Shown: positions 1 to 11,360 of the stretch, piece by piece
Layout: every line of letters starts with the position of its first letter
Position numbering within the stretch: position 1 is the first letter of the stretch
Source of the DNA: Brasenia schreberi
Lineage: Eukaryota > Streptophyta > Magnoliopsida > Nymphaeales > Cabombaceae
Assembly (NCBI GenBank): GCA_036023115.1
Contig: JAYKKT010000056.1
Span: 4,277,001 to 4,341,000 of the forward strand
Direction: 5' to 3'
Length of the DNA: 64,000 nucleotides
Translations under genes and position numbers: made by a program
The notes under the pieces: generated by a model
What the model saw: only the letters and a program-made list of their open reading frames with translations
Databases searched by the model: none
What the model was told of the DNA's origin: nothing

Positions 1-141
1 TTTGCTTAAATCATTTGGGCTTTTTAACTTCAATTTAAAACATTTTTAAAAGATTTGAACTTTTAATTTAAAAAGGTTTTAAATCATTTGAATTTTTGAA
101 ATTGGGAGTGTTAGAATTTTTTTTTATTTTGGGTGTTTAGA
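1..141 (-). mobile_element. 3' LTR end of outer element D (partial)
   Basis: This is the last part (in + strand reading) of a family-B LTR cut by the window start. It ends in GGGTGTTTAGA, a one-base variant of the GGTGTTTACA end seen in the other minus-strand LTRs, and is followed at once by the polypurine tract. D's 5' LTR is at 22,836-24,717. Confidence 0.75.
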
Positions 142-156
142 GATGCCCCTCTTTGG
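142..156 (-). other. Polypurine tract of element D
   Basis: On the minus strand this reads CCAAAGAGGGGCATC directly before the LTR. The same tract abuts LTRs at 8,572, 34,419-34,433, 53,733 and 58,712. It is the expected primer site for plus-strand DNA synthesis. Confidence 0.75.
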
Positions 157-1244
157 TATTAATTCAAATTTATTTGGATAATGACAAAGAAGAAAAGCAC
201 CCTTTTTTATTTACTTCCCAAATTATTCTTGAGGATATGAATCATCATTCATTTAATAAGATCCTTTTTCTTGGGTTATAGAGGAGGGGATTTCAGCTAA
301 ATTGGCCTTGACCTATATTGGATGCTAGTCCTGAACATGATCATGCATGAATGACTTTGAATGTATGCATACATGGTGTGGGTGATACAAATGGAGTGTG
401 AGGTTTTAGAGACTCACTTAAGAGATGAATGAGCTTGGGGAGAGCCTATAAAGGTTGGCTGCCCCAAGTATAATCCCATGTTATTTTGACATTTCAGGTT
501 TTTTAAAATTCATTTTCAAAAGGAACTCCTTTTAGTTTCTATTAAAAAGGACTTCCGATTTTTCATATTTCCCCCATTCGGATTTTAATAATCATTACTA
601 AGCAGAGGTTTTGTAGGAAGTTTTGGAAAACATTTCAAAGTTTCATTTCCCACACAACAAGTCTAATTCTCAAACAAAATGAAATCCAAATAAGTAGATT
701 TTATTACTACTTTAAGATTTTCATGGATAAACCTTTCAACATTGGGATAAGTTGCAGGAATTTCAAAAAGAGTTACCACGGTCCCTTCTGAAGCGTCTCG
801 TGGTTTAAGGCAAAGAGATGGAAAATTGCTCTTGTTTTTTTTTAGCTTTGGCTTTTCCTTTTCTATCTTTTTTCTTTTTCTCATTCAAGGAGAAGACCTC
901 TTTCGGACGAAGTTTTGTATTCCCTCTTTCTATCAGAAGGGAAGACCTCTTTTTGGAGGAGTTTTTGCATTCTTTTTTTTTTCATTCAAAGAGAAGAGCT
1001 CTTTCGGAGGAATTTTTGTATTCCCTCTTTCTATTTGAAGGGAAGGCCTCTTTTTGGAGGAGTTTTTGTATTCTCTTTTCTTTTGATTTTTTATAATTTT
1101 TCTGTTAGAGATAGAAGTAAAATGGGGGGAAAACTTATCCCCTTGGCTACTCGATTCAACCAAGATCATCCCATTTCCTAATAGAATCTACCATTTGAAA
1201 ATATTTTGCACTCACTCTCTCCCCTTTGATTTTGGGTGTTTACA
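157..1244 (-). other. 3' non-coding spacer of element D
   Basis: About 1.1 kb lies between the integrase end and the polypurine tract. Related sequence sits at the same place in B1 (8,572-9,729), P (33,241-34,418), E (53,733-54,905) and C (58,727-60,005). Its short open frames are low-complexity F/S/K-rich and not conserved as protein. At 1,222-1,244 about 20 bases end in GTGTTTACA, the end of an LTR, followed immediately by integrase sequence; this looks like the stump of a deleted nested LTR. Confidence 0.65.
890..1085 (-). repeat. 50-bp tandem repeat in 3' spacer
   Basis: Four units start near 890, 940, 991 and 1,040. Each carries GAAGACCTCTTT then GGAGGAGTTTTTGTATTC with small changes. 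Shorter arrays of the same unit occur in the spacers of B1 (9,285-9,390), E (54,425-54,590) and C (59,465-59,660). Confidence 0.8.
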
Positions 1245-1325
1245 AGGGTCTACCAAGTTTCTTCCCTAGGCATCAATTAGCCAATATGGATGATCGATTT
1301 TTTTTGTTTTGCCCCCTTTTATGAC
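1245..1325 (-). pseudogene. Integrase C-terminal fragment of D, part 1
   Basis: The + strand AGGGTCTACCAAG and the CAATATGGAT stretch match the ends of the integrase genes at 40,866 and 9,730. It is the last part of the integrase reading frame and is badly decayed. It is separated from its continuation at 4,531 by a solo LTR. Confidence 0.6.
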
Positions 1326-1408
1326 AGTAAGCACGAAAATTCTCACTTCTGACTTTTGAGGCCTGAAATGAACCTTTTCGAGTTTACGTTGCTTTTAGGG
1401 GCGTGCCA

Positions 1409-1530
1409 GCTAGCTTGCTTAAGCTAGCGAAGTTTTTGGAATATCTGACGTTTTGAAAGGCAATTGTGAGCAAGCGGGATCTTTTCGCTTTAAACCTTCT
1501 TGAACCGATGCTCAAGGGTAAGTTTAAGCG
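1409..1530 (-). other. U5 stem-loop pair, LTR A1
   Basis: Hairpin 2 is GCTAGCTT/AAGCTAGC (1,409-1,428). Hairpin 1 (1,486-1,530) has outer arms CGCTTTAAAC/GTTTAAGCG, inner arms CTTGA/TCAAG and loop ACCGATGC. The same design with different stem bases occurs in the other LTR families. Confidence 0.7.
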
Positions 1531-1799
1531 CTTAGAAAACTTTGATCTTTTAAACAAACGTATACTTTTGAAAGAAAAGTAAGTGTTTCGATGATTGTAT
1601 GCCTAAATTGCAGTTTTTATTACGGGGGTTGTACGTTTTCAAGTCTCTCGAGTTTTAGTTATTTTAGGCCAGATGTGTGTGCTTCAAGTGGCCTAATTTC
1701 AGTGAGTTTGAACGTAGATTCGGGGTTTCCTCTTTGAAAACACGCGAATGCAAGGATGCACAAATATTTTTCAGGTTTGGTATGATGATGTGAGATAAA

Positions 1800-2490
1800 C
1801 TCGAATTGAAAGCAACTCACACACACAACTTAATGTAAATACCCGAATGAAAGTGCAACTCACGCAGCTTAAAGGAAATACCCGAACTTGAAAGCAACTC
1901 ACACGACTTGAATGTAAATTACAGAATTGAAATATACTTATATCTTAAGAGCGGAAAGGCTCAATCGTGAGTGAGTGCTCTTGGTGTGTAAATGGGAAGA
2001 CAACTCACACAACTGGAATTGAACTTGCTGAAATTGAAATATAAGTATATAGTAAGAGCGGAAAGGCTCAATGCACGCGTGTGTGTAGTGAGAAATTTAA
2101 ATGACAAACTCACACAACATGAATTGAACCACCCGGAATGTAAGTGTGTACACGACTTAATGTAAAACACGTGCAGTTGGAAAATATATAAGTATGCTAT
2201 ATCTTATGAGCAACAAAGGCTCAAAAGGTGCCTGAGAGTGTGGAGCAAGTGCTCAAGTACCTCTTGGGTGCGAGTGTGAAATTTAAATGACAAACTCACA
2301 CGAGATGAATGTAACAACCCAAATTGAATTGCAACTCACACGGCTTTCACTAAAGTCTTTAGCTTAAGAGTGAAGGCTCAATGTGTGTGCAATAGTGTGC
2401 AATTAAGAGCGGAAAGGCTCAAGTGCATGTGGGTGTCTTGTGTACGTTTAAGAGCAATATGGCTCAAGTGTACGTGTGTGCTTTGTGTAT
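1800..2490 (-). repeat. Minisatellite in LTR A1
   Basis: Degenerate repeats built from CAACTCACACAACTT and AAGAGCGGAAAGGCTCAA. The second core is itself an inverted repeat (GAGC-GGAAAG-GCTC). It lies in the transcribed part of the LTR. Its short open frames have no conserved protein. Confidence 0.8.
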
Positions 2491-2510
2491 CAAGCACCAA
2501 TATTACATTT

Positions 2511-2602
2511 CGGGGGGAGACTACACTCCATTATTACAACCTCGTATCAAATTGAATTAAATTTGAAATGAGTAAGGTAAAAACTGAATTTAAACAGTTA
2601 CA
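2511..2602 (-). promoter_or_regulatory. Leader block: donor-like site and poly(A)-like box, LTR A1
   Basis: On the minus strand a donor-like GTAACT (decayed from GTAAGT) at about 2,597-2,602 is followed by GGTTGTAATAATGGAG and then TCTCCCCCC. TTGTAA and AATAAT resemble plant polyadenylation signals. The block is conserved in nine LTRs here. Confidence 0.5.
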
Positions 2603-3877
2603 AGTGGGCGACTTTTCCTCTCAATCGTGTTTGGGCTTTTGTCCACCTTGGCAGCCAAGAGATGGGTCTCCCTAGGTGGGCTTTGACGTGAGTTTGAGCT
2701 TGGGGGTAGTCTTGGGTGTTTAGACTTAGGAAGGACTTAGGTTCGGCAAAGAGGGATGTTGGCTAAGGTGTGTCACGGCAAGGTGCGGCCCTAGTGTGTC
2801 TAGGTAGGTTTTGGGCCGTGGGAGCTTGGGTAGGTCACGGCTAAGGTAGGCGGGTGTTGCAGGGGTTTCGGTTGGGACGGCAGGTGCTATGGAGTGGCCT
2901 ACGGCAGGGAGGTGCTGAGAGATAGGTAGGTAAGGTAAGGTGGCTGTGGGGCGGCAAAAGGGGTACAGGGCGTTGGAGTTAGCGCTAGGATGGGTGCGGT
3001 ATGGTGCTAGGTGCGCCGGGGGTGTTAGGTAGTGGTGCGGCGAGCTATGGCAGGGCGCTAAGGAGTGAGGCGCTAGGCGCGTGGAGTGTGGCGCAGGTGC
3101 CGGGTCACGGCAGTTTGGTGTGGGAGCGGTAGGAGGATGGGGGTAGTGTGGCACTAGGGAAGGTAAGGGATAAGGCCGGGACTGGTGGCAGGTAGGTGGT
3201 CTCGGCAGGCAGCTAGGAAAGGGAGCTGGTGTAGTGGGGCGCTAGGGTGATGATGGCAGGTGCGTGAAATGGGAGCCGGGTACTAGTAGGTGGGTGTCAT
3301 GGGGTGTGAACCGACTGGGGTAAAAAAGGGGCAGGCGGTAGGGCAGGTTGATGGGGTTTGAAATAGGTTCAAACCGAGTGCAGCTGCACTCGGTTAGGTT
3401 CAGATTAGGTCGGTGGGGAAGTGGATTAGGTTAGGTCTAAGTCAAGTAGTTAGGGGCTAAGCTAGGTCAGTTTAGGTCGACTAGTGAGAGGTTGGGTTAG
3501 ATTTAGGGTGGTCCATGGGTGGGTCGGTTTAGAGAAGTTTGGGTCGGTTTAGGTGGGAAGGGCTAGGTTTATGCTAGTTTAGGGTTAGGTTAGGTGGTTT
3601 AGTGTAGTTTAGGGTGAGGTTGAGAGACCTACCTCTTGGAGCCGGTCCACCACGCCTTGCCCATGATTCCACGCCCTTGTGTAGCCCTTCTTCAAGTTGG
3701 TGCAGCCCTTTGGTTTGAGCCTAGGTTCATACAAGGCTTGAACCCATGCCCTTGATCAAGTCCACAAGGCTAGCACACTTGAAAATATCTAGCACACCAA
3801 TTTTCTCTCACCTACTTTATGCAAGCTCTCCCCAAGCCTCTTGGATTTCACGTGAACTTGTGGGCACCCACTCACCT

Positions 3878-3887
3878 CTATTTATAG
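3878..3887 (-). promoter_or_regulatory. TATA box, LTR A1
   Basis: CTATAAATAG on the minus strand, at the same position as in the other family-A LTRs. Confidence 0.7.
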
Positions 3888-4530
3888 GCAAATGAGGTGG
3901 GTGTTCGATATGGATCTTGGATTTGGATTTTGAGATCCAAATCCGATCGAAACACTATTTGTGTCTGGATCTGAATATTTAGGTCCAAATCCAATCCAAT
4001 CTTTTGTTTCTTCAGTCCTTCTTGGCGTTTCGAGATGGACGGTTTGTGCGGGCCCTGGCTTCATCAATGCTCCGTCTTGTGCTGGGTTTTCCCCAGCTTT
4101 GTTGTCCGAACTCCTTCTCACCTTTCTGGACTTCATTTTGTCTGATTCTTGTTGTTTCAGGCTTGGATTTCTACTATTTTGGTGGATGTTCTTGGCTTGG
4201 CATTTGATGCTCCGGGCTTGAAGTCTGTTTCTAGCCAAGGCTTTCCTTTCGCCTTTTGCTCCTGCTTTTACTAGGCCTGGATGCTTTCTGGGCGTTTGAA
4301 CCTACTTTCTGAGGTTGCTTTTTATTCAGGCTCCACCTGTGGGATTTGGGCTTTTACAAAATTGGGACTTGGCCCGAGTTTGAGGATTTTTCATTTTGAA
4401 CAGGGTTTGAAACAAAAGTTTAGAGCTTTTGCAACTCCTAGGTTTTCGAAAACTCCAAAATCTGGTTTTGAAATGGATTTTCAAGCCAGGTGTTTGTTTT
4501 TTAAAATCGTTTGATTTTGGGGTGTTTACA

Positions 4531-5254
4531 ATGACATAAAGACATTCCCACTTGGCCACCACTTTTCGGGCCTCTTTGGGTGAAAGATGTAAATGGGATG
4601 CATGACATGTGAATGTATTCCATATGAGATGATGGAGATACATGCTTTATGAAATGATGAATGTATTCAAGTTTCCATGAAATGTGTTTAGGGAATGCAC
4701 TCTACATGCCCCTAGTTTGGTGGAGATGACATGAGCAGTCATACTATGGCCGACCCTATTGTGGCATGTGACGAATGATATTTAGTGTGTTGAATGAATG
4801 ATTCATACATGCATGATGTTAATTTTTGGCATGGCTTAGGAATATGCATGATATGATCTTAGCCTTGATGCATTTTGGGTATAGGTTTGATTCTAATATT
4901 GGTCACCTTCTAAGGAACTTGAATGTTTTTCCAAGTCCAAGACTTTCTTGATTTTGAGGAAGTTCATGTAAATTGACATCACTCAAATCATCTCTAAGGG
5001 AATTGACAATTTTTTTTGACAAAATGGTTCAGATTTTTCTCTCTTTTTTTTTTACCTTTTGAAATTTTTTTTTTGTTTTGCTTTTTTAGATTTTTTTGGA
5101 TTTTGGGAATAACCTGTACAATACATACAAAAAACCTCGAGTTAGCTTCATGTCCAAGGAGGGTCCGAGGATTCGGGTGCATCAAGGATGCGCACACGGG
5201 GTGTGGATTGGTTGATGTTTTTGGGATGGGTCCTATGTGCAACTCAATGTGCCC
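4531..5254 (-). pseudogene. Collapsed pol remnant of element D
   Basis: At 4,531-4,640 the integrase C-terminus continues after the solo LTR (the minus-strand CCAAGTGGGAATG matches the segment before the integrase end in other copies). Near 4,690-4,760 it resembles the collapsed region of element C at 60,270. Near 4,930-4,960 the TTTTTCCAAGTC stretch matches sequence upstream of RT in B1 (12,915). The RT, RNase H and aRNH domains are missing. No usable reading frame remains. Confidence 0.55.
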
Positions 5255-5525
5255 CTAGGGGTGGAGAATATACATGGGTTTTGTTAAAACCAGTTTTGGA
5301 ATTTGTACACAGTTTTGATAACCAAAATTTTTGAGATTTTCAACTTTTTCAATTTTTTTGGATTTTCCCAAACAAATGCTAGAAGAATGAACATAAAAGA
5401 CTTTCTTTTTGGAATTTTCAGTTTTTTCAATGCTTTTGGGTTTTAGAAAATTTCTAGATTTTTTTGGTTTTTTGAAATATATACTTTTTTTGATTTTTTT
5501 TCTAAAAAGGGGTCTTCTATCAAAC
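5255..5525 (-). pseudogene. Start of pol reading frame of D, after the splice-like site
   Basis: From the conserved TTTGTAG on the minus strand the frame opens as FDRRPLFRKK and runs as a K/S/N-rich stretch with VFYVHSSSICLGKSKK, ending in KPMYILHP and a stop. B1 (13,065-13,271) and P (from 29,572) have the same segment before RT. No catalytic motif is present; it is a linker. Confidence 0.5.
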
Positions 5526-5540
5526 CTACAAAGAAAACAC
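5526..5540 (-). promoter_or_regulatory. Putative 3' splice site, element D
   Basis: The minus strand reads GTGTTTTCTTTGTAG followed by GTTTGATAGAAGAC. The same string is at 61,787-61,801 (C), in mutated form near 16,545 (B1, GTTG for GTAG), and at 29,559-29,571 in P. Confidence 0.45.
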
Positions 5541-5594
5541 CATGAATTAGACTCCAAACAAGAGGTCTAAGTCATAGGTTTTGGTTTTAATGGG

Positions 5595-5849
5595 TTATAG
5601 GACACCCTTGACCCAATTGATCTTAGGTGGTGGTTTCGAGGGTATGGATGGGGTGTATCCTAATCCAGGTAGACCCAGGTTAGGCAAAGGTAGGATGGGT
5701 TCTAACCTACCTTTGTTCTTAACTCCTAGACCTTTGTAGGGTGCATATTCCATGTTCAACATCATATTCCAAGGCTTTTTGAGTTTTGAAATTTTTTTAT
5801 AAAGAGGATGTCCTTGGGATGATATATCGTCCATGTCATGGTTATACAC
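5595..5849 (-). pseudogene. G-patch-like domain of element D
   Basis: The 84-residue frame holds MDD, GHPLY, then PWNMMLNMEYAPYKGLG and GRLEP, a glycine-rich pattern resembling G-patch domains, which bind RNA or helicases. It ends in WVKG and a stop, as in C, B1 and P. In complete relatives it sits between protease and RT. Here the upstream protease is absent. Confidence 0.6.
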
Positions 5850-6257
5850 TCGAGTTTTTGTATCTATGAGGCGTAAAGCTTGGGTGGTGGAAGGCTTTAG
5901 TTTCTCTAGGATACACCGACCCTAGTAGTGGATTGGCTTTAGAGATTTTGGCTTGGGCTCTCCCAAGAGGTGGACGATTTTGGTATGGACCCTAGGCGCA
6001 ACCCAATGTGTCCCTAGGGATGGACGGTTTGAGTTTGTATGGATGCTAAGGGAGAGCATGTTTGACCCCTTGCAAAATTGAAAGGTATGGATTCCAAGGG
6101 AAACCATGGTCGGTTCCTTGGTGGGTTTGTGGTTGTTGGAGGAAATCATGGTCATAGGCTTGGTTTTATGATACAAACCTAGGCTCAAAGGAATTTTTTT
6201 GTTCATGGCAGGGTTAGGTATACCTAGGATGTCGATGCATGCCTTAGGAGTAATATG
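5850..6257 (-). pseudogene. Leader-protein C-terminal part of element D
   Basis: The frame at 5,922-6,206 (94 aa) contains SLGTHWVAPRVH, matching SLGASRVAPREH in C's leader protein, and short repeats rich in S, H and N. The upstream part continues beyond the nested element B1, at 21,741. The sequence over the junction is frameshifted. Confidence 0.55.
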
Positions 6258-6347
6258 TCTACTGTAGATATGAAAATTTTGCTCAAAGCCTATGTAGAGA
6301 CTTGAAATAAACTTCGCAACCTACTTCATTTATGTGCAAGTGTGCCA

Positions 6348-6461
6348 GCTAGTTTTCAAAACTAGCAAAGTTGTAAATGTGACTTTGTGGGCGATTGTGG
6401 CTAAGCGAGATCTTTTCACCTTAGGCCTTCTTGAACCGATGCTCAATGGTCAACCTAGGCG
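6348..6461 (-). other. U5 stem-loop pair, B1 3' LTR
   Basis: Hairpin 2 is GCTAGTTTT/AAAACTAGC (6,348-6,366), a perfect 9-bp stem with bases different from family A. Hairpin 1 (6,417-6,461) has arms CACCTTAGGC and ACCTAGGCG with one mismatch here. Confidence 0.7.
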
Positions 6462-7397
6462 CTTTGAGGATTCATTTGTGTAGGTGTGATTTTAAATCCA
6501 CTTTGAGAAAAATCTAAGAGACTTGATTAAATTCGTGCACTAGGTGTTTTGAGGACAAATTTTACTAAGTTCTGAAAAACAGAAAGTGGTTCTATTTTCA
6601 AACCTTGCTTTCTAATTTTCTTTCAATGACTTTCGGATTTCCAAAAATCATGAAAAATTTAAAGTGAACAAGAACAGATGTGGAGATTCTAAAAATATTT
6701 TTATTTTATTTTTGGGTGTTGTGATTATTCAGAATTAAATCTGGGAAATATTTATGTTTAGACACTCGGAACTATTCTATCATAGAAATATAAAGACTCA
6801 AAGCAAAATCTGTATCTCGGTGCACGGAGCTCCACTTTTGGTGAAATTGGTCTTGTTGGAAAGCTATGGATATCAACTTTCCAATGAACTAAGTTTTACT
6901 AAAATTGGACAGCTGAAGATAGAGTTATGGGATAATTACCCTGACTCTATTGTAGAGTTTTGATAGAGTTGATTCTGGATTTTTCTAATCTTACAGACTT
7001 TTAATTACATGGTTGCACGGCCCTAAAATTCTTGAAACTTTTATCCTATGTGTGATGGTATGTGTAGATGAAGTGTTCCAAGTTTTTGGTCAATAGAAGG
7101 AGAAATGTGAAAATAAAAAATAAAACATTAGACATATGCAGAGATGCTAAAATCAGTTTTTCTGTGTTTACAACATACATGATGCATTCATCCGAGATTA
7201 AATGATATAATCACAGCAAACTTAAAGTAAATTGCTGAAGGAAAATGAATGTAAATGTATATATTAACTTAAGCATAGAGGGTGTTAGGAATTATAGGAG
7301 TTTATAGAATATAGAGAGGTAGAGAATCAATAAAGCAAACAAGTAGAGTGCATAAGTATGAAACGAAATTGGGAGCATATGTACTTGTTATTACAAC

Positions 7398-7495
7398 ATG
7401 GGGGGAGACGAAGCTCCATTATTACAACCCCTTTTCTTAAATTGAATATCAAGAAGAGAATCAAGATTAATATTGGAAGAAAAGTACTTACTTAC
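7398..7495 (-). promoter_or_regulatory. Leader block, B1 3' LTR
   Basis: On the minus strand GGTAAGTAAGTAC is followed by GGGGTTGTAATAATGGAG, TCTCCCCCC and a second GTTGTAATAA. It lies about 200-290 bases after the TATA box. Confidence 0.5.
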
Positions 7496-7687
7496 CAACC
7501 TCCAAGGAAAACTGGACACAAGAGGGATCGTCCCCTTCCTCTTCTACTTTCTCTTCTTTCTCTCTTTTCTCTCTCTCTCTCTAATTGCAGCAACTCCTAC
7601 CTATCCTAGACTCTCCCTCTCCCTTCACTCCAGCCTTATGAAGCCTCTCTCTATGTGCAAGATGCTGGAAACGTCCCCCCTTGAACT

Positions 7688-7697
7688 CTATTTATAG
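7688..7697 (-). promoter_or_regulatory. TATA box, B1 3' LTR
   Basis: CTATAAATAG on the minus strand. The matching segment is deleted in the 5' LTR of the same element. Confidence 0.7.
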
Positions 7698-8571
7698 GCC
7701 AAAGGGGGGTCTTGCTAGACCCTTCCATGGGGCGGGTTGGACATGGGTCTTTTGGCCCATGTCTTGCTCCACTCCAAGACCATCACATGGACCCTTGTGG
7801 TCCCTCTTGATCACGTGCTAGACCAGCCCCATGTGGGTTGGTCCTTGGCTTGAGCTAGGTGCACTTAGGCACGGTTTGGATGCAACCGACTAGGTGAGTT
7901 GGTGGGCATGACTTCAACCGTGGTGTAGCCTTGGTAAGGGACCCTTGTGGTCCCTCTCTCTAACTTACTTACTGAATGCATTTGTGGCTTGTCCCATCTT
8001 GGAGTAGCCCCTTACTTTGTTTGATATAAACTTGATTTGGCTCATGAGTTGGGGCGTCCTCGGATTGACCCTTGCCTTCCTTTGGTGCAGCCGAATGAGC
8101 CTATTACAGTCCACAATCTTCAAGACTGACTTGGCAAGGTGCGGTCTTTGCCTTTCTTCGAACCAATGGAATCAAGCCCGACCAAGGTATCCTGACATGC
8201 TCGAGCCATGTCTTCATGAAGCTTTGCCTTGATGCGCCCCATTCATCCGATAATGTGAGCTTGACCATGGCCAATTGTGTGCCTTAAGTCCTGCTTTATC
8301 TGGGTCGACCTGAGCTCGTTCCCTGCTTGGGCCTGCTTTAACTATAACCTTGATCCTTGCTGATTATTCTGAGGGGAGGATTCGGTTTTATCCCTGTTTG
8401 ACTTGGTTTTCAACTAATTCCTTAACTTCGATTTGAAAACATTTGATTTTGAAATCAACGTTTTAAGGATTTGGTGAAATTAACGATTTTCCTTTAAATC
8501 AAGGACTTAAAAACAAGCTAGTTTTCAAAATTGAGAGTGTGCTTTTACAAAATCTATTTAGGATGTTTACA

Positions 8572-9729
8572 TATGCCCCTATTTGGCATTAATCCAAATT
8601 TATTTGGATAATGGCAAAGAAGAAAACACCCCTTTTGGATTTTACTTCCCCAAATTGACTTGAGAATATAGACTTTCCTTCATTTCATAGTATGTTTTTC
8701 TTTGGATTATGGAGAAGGGGACTTAGACTTAGGCAAGCCATTAGTCCTAGCATGATCATGCATGTCCAACTTTTGATGAATGCATGCATGGTATGGAGTG
8801 TGATGTGTGTGAAGAGACTCACTCATGGTATGTATAGGCTTGACGAAGAGCCTTGCCTTATGAAGGCCGACTGCCCCAAACGAGATAATCCCGATGTTGT
8901 TTGTTTTGACATTTCAGGTTTTCAAAATTCCTTTTCAAAGGGAACTCCTTTTAGTTTCTATCAAAAGGATTTCCAATTTTTCATATTTCCCCTCATTTGG
9001 GTTTCAATACCCACTACTTTAGCAGAGGTTTTGTAGGAAATTTTGGAAGACATTTCAAAATTTCATTTCCCACATAACAAAGTCTAATTCTCAAACAAAA
9101 TGAAATCCAAATAAGCAGATCCTATTCCTACTTTGGGATTTTAATGGACAAACCTTTCTCCATTGGGATAAGTCGTAGGGATTTGGGAAAGAGTTACCAC
9201 CGTCCCTTCTGAAGCGTCCCGTGGTTTAAGGCAAAGAGATGGAAAATTTCTCTTTCTGAGCTTTGGTTTTTTCTTTTTCTTTCAAAGGGAAGACTGATTT
9301 TTCTTTTAGAGGAGTTTTTGTATTCCTTTTTTCTTTTGAAAGACCTCTATATTGGAGGTTTTTCTTTTCTTCATTTTCTTTTGATTTTGCCAAATTTTCC
9401 CTTTTGGGGAGAAGTAAAATAGGGAGAACACTTATCCCTTTGGATACTCAATTCAGCCAAGAACATCCCATTTCCTAATAGCATTTATTTTTAAAATATT
9501 TTGTTATTTTGAACTAGGCTTCATTTTGTAAGCCAAAGATTTTCGAAATGTTACCAAATGATTTTGAAAAACTCTACTTTTCATAAAGCATCGATTCCCT
9601 CGTTTAGGGCCATACAGTCCATCTTGATCATTCTTTCAAGAAGTTCAAAGGAGACCCATTCAAAATTCTTTTTGAAAGAATTTAACATAGATCATATACA
9701 TAATATTTTTTTAAGTATTGGGCATTTAT
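8572..9729 (-). other. 3' non-coding spacer of B1
   Basis: Begins with the polypurine tract and holds the GGAGGAGTTTTTGTATTC repeat near 9,310. It aligns by eye with the spacers of D, E, C and P. No conserved protein is visible. Confidence 0.65.
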
Positions 9730-10779
9730 AGGGTCTACTAACTTTCTGCCCTCAACATCAATCAACCAATATGCATTATTTGTGGTCATTCCCACTTGCC
9801 AAGTGGATGAGGGCACGATGATGGATGATTTTCAATACAAGGTCTCCCACTTTGAAGTGGCGAGCCTTCATATGCTTTTCATAATGTCGAGCTATCCTTT
9901 GCTGGTATGCATGTGCATGATCAATGGCAAGGAGCCTATTCTCATCTAATAGGTCAAGCTCAGCCATCCTAGCTTGTTGTAAAGTCTCTATGGGTAAATC
10001 AAGTGTGAGTGATGTATGAAATGAATGCAATTTGGTATTAATGGGGAGTATGACATTTGTACCATAGACCAACTCGAATGGTGTGGCATTCATAGGTGTG
10101 CGGATGGAATTCCTATAAGCCCATAAGGCTTCATCTAGCTTCTCATGCCATATCCTACCCTTCTCTAAAGTTTTCTCAATGATGCTTATAAGAGTTTTGT
10201 TGGTGGATTCGGCTTGGTCGTTGCCTTGAGGGTAGTAGGGCGATGAGAAGTGTTGAGTTATGCCATAGGTATTACATAACTTTTCCATCTTCTCATTCTT
10301 AAAAGGGGTGCCATTATCCGACACTAGGTCACTTGGAACTCTAAATCGAGCCAAGATATTTTTCTTAATGAATGCTACTACATGTTGTCCTTGGACATTA
10401 GCCAAGGAAGTAGCTTCAACCCATTTAGAAAAATATTCGGTGGCTCCTAAGATGAACCCATGTCCATTCGATGCAATTGGGGAGATTGGTCCTATGATGT
10501 CAAATTTCCACATGGTGAAAGGCCAAGGATGGAATGCAAGGTGGATGATGGGATATGAATGGCATGTCCATGTACTTGACATTGATGACATTTCCTAACA
10601 TGATCATGACAATCTTGCTTTAGGGTTGACCATTTCATGGCCATCATATTTGCATTCACATATCCTCCACATTTCCCACCGTGGAATTCATGCATTATAG
10701 TCCTAGCCTCATCAAGGTCCACACATCTCAACAAGATGCCGGAAAAACTCTTTTTGTAAAGAACCCCTCCAAAAATCAC
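9730..10779 (-). pseudogene. Integrase of B1 (frameshifted)
   Basis: Integrase inserts the DNA copy into the genome. The zinc-binding part (10,492-10,779) keeps MHEFHGG and KCHQC, but the second His is Tyr (GGYVN), and a stretch before WSTLKQD is missing compared with P. The catalytic core (9,776-10,591, 271 aa) starts in another frame. It has D in FDIIGP, D in LVSDNGTPF and E in QAESTNK with 35 residues between the last two, the D-D-35-E signature. The C-terminal part has HAYQQRIARHYEKHMK and GDLVLK, then is frameshifted. Inactive as it stands. Confidence 0.85.
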
Positions 10780-10797
10780 ATATCTGGTTGAAATCTT

Positions 10798-11360
10798 TCA
10801 AATAAAAGCTTCATCTTTAGAAGAAGCAAATTCGGGAAATCCTCCATTTTCCAAAAAGTTTTTAATGTCTTGAAACCAAGGCTTTTCAATCGAGTTTTGG
10901 TCATTTTGGTAAATCTTAAAATCGTGGGTGGATGGAGTGGGTAAGTACAAGATCTCTAAGGATCGAGTTCCCATAGTGGGATCGATTCTTAGAGATGATC
11001 CTAGAGATAAGAGGGCATCTGCTATGGTGTTGTCCTCTCTACCTATGTGGGTGAGGGTGCATGACTTGAAAGAATCGACCAACTGGGTAGCCAATTCATG
11101 GTATGGAATGAGTTTTCATTTTTGACTTGCCAAATTTTCAAAACTTGGTTTATAACAAACATAGAATCTCCAAAGACTTTAATACATGATGTCCTTAGTT
11201 TTTCAAAAATTTTAGGCCTTATTTGAGTGCTTCATATTCAGCCATATTATTTGAGCACAAAAAATCTAGTCGAATTGCAATTGGGATTTATCCTTTCTCG
11301 GAAGATATGAGAATAATTCCCACACCTGCCTCTTGTTGGTTCTTTGCCCCATCAAAGTAC
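10798..11360 (-). pseudogene. Archaeal-type RNase H (aRNH) of B1
   Basis: This second RNase H, placed between RNase H and integrase, marks the Tat lineage. The C-terminal half (10,798-11,094) reads SCTLTHIGREDNTIADALLSLGSSLRID, with the conserved D in REDN..AD. The N-terminal half near 11,330 shows the YFDGA-type start but is frameshifted. It would help remove RNA from the RNA-DNA hybrid. Confidence 0.7.

Larger units (their letters stand above)
1326..4530 (-). mobile_element. Solo LTR A1, family A
   Basis: A 3,205-bp LTR running from GTAAGCACG (first base mutated) to GGTGTTTACA. ATGAC stands directly before (1,321-1,325) and after it (4,531-4,535), a perfect 5-bp target-site duplication, so this is a solo LTR left by recombination between two LTRs. 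In its own (minus) direction it has a U3 region, a TATA box near 3,880, a GC-rich transcribed leader (about 3,350-2,700), a poly(A)-like box, a minisatellite and a U5 stem-loop pair. It interrupts the integrase remnant of D. Confidence 0.9.
6263..8571 (-). mobile_element. 3' LTR of B1, family B
   Basis: A 2,309-bp LTR from TGTAGATATGAAAATT to GGATGTTTACA, followed by the polypurine tract (8,572-8,586, CCAAATAGGGGCATA on the minus strand). It lacks the family-A minisatellite but keeps the leader block and the U5 hairpins. Confidence 0.85.

Noticed and set aside
818..1181. F/S-rich frames as membrane proteins (also 9,263-9,478, 5,016-5,258)
   Set aside because: They come from T-rich repeats in the non-coding spacer and are frameshifted between copies.
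2726..3154. Proline/histidine-rich open frames in GC-rich LTR leaders (also 14,737-14,970, 25,818-26,232, 35,550-36,051)
   Set aside because: They lie in low-complexity C-rich sequence, are not alike between LTR copies and change frame, so they are chance frames.
3540..3620. Telomere-like TTTAGGG motifs
   Set aside because: They are scattered in G-rich LTR sequence with varied spacing, not in tandem, and recur at the same place in other family-A LTRs.
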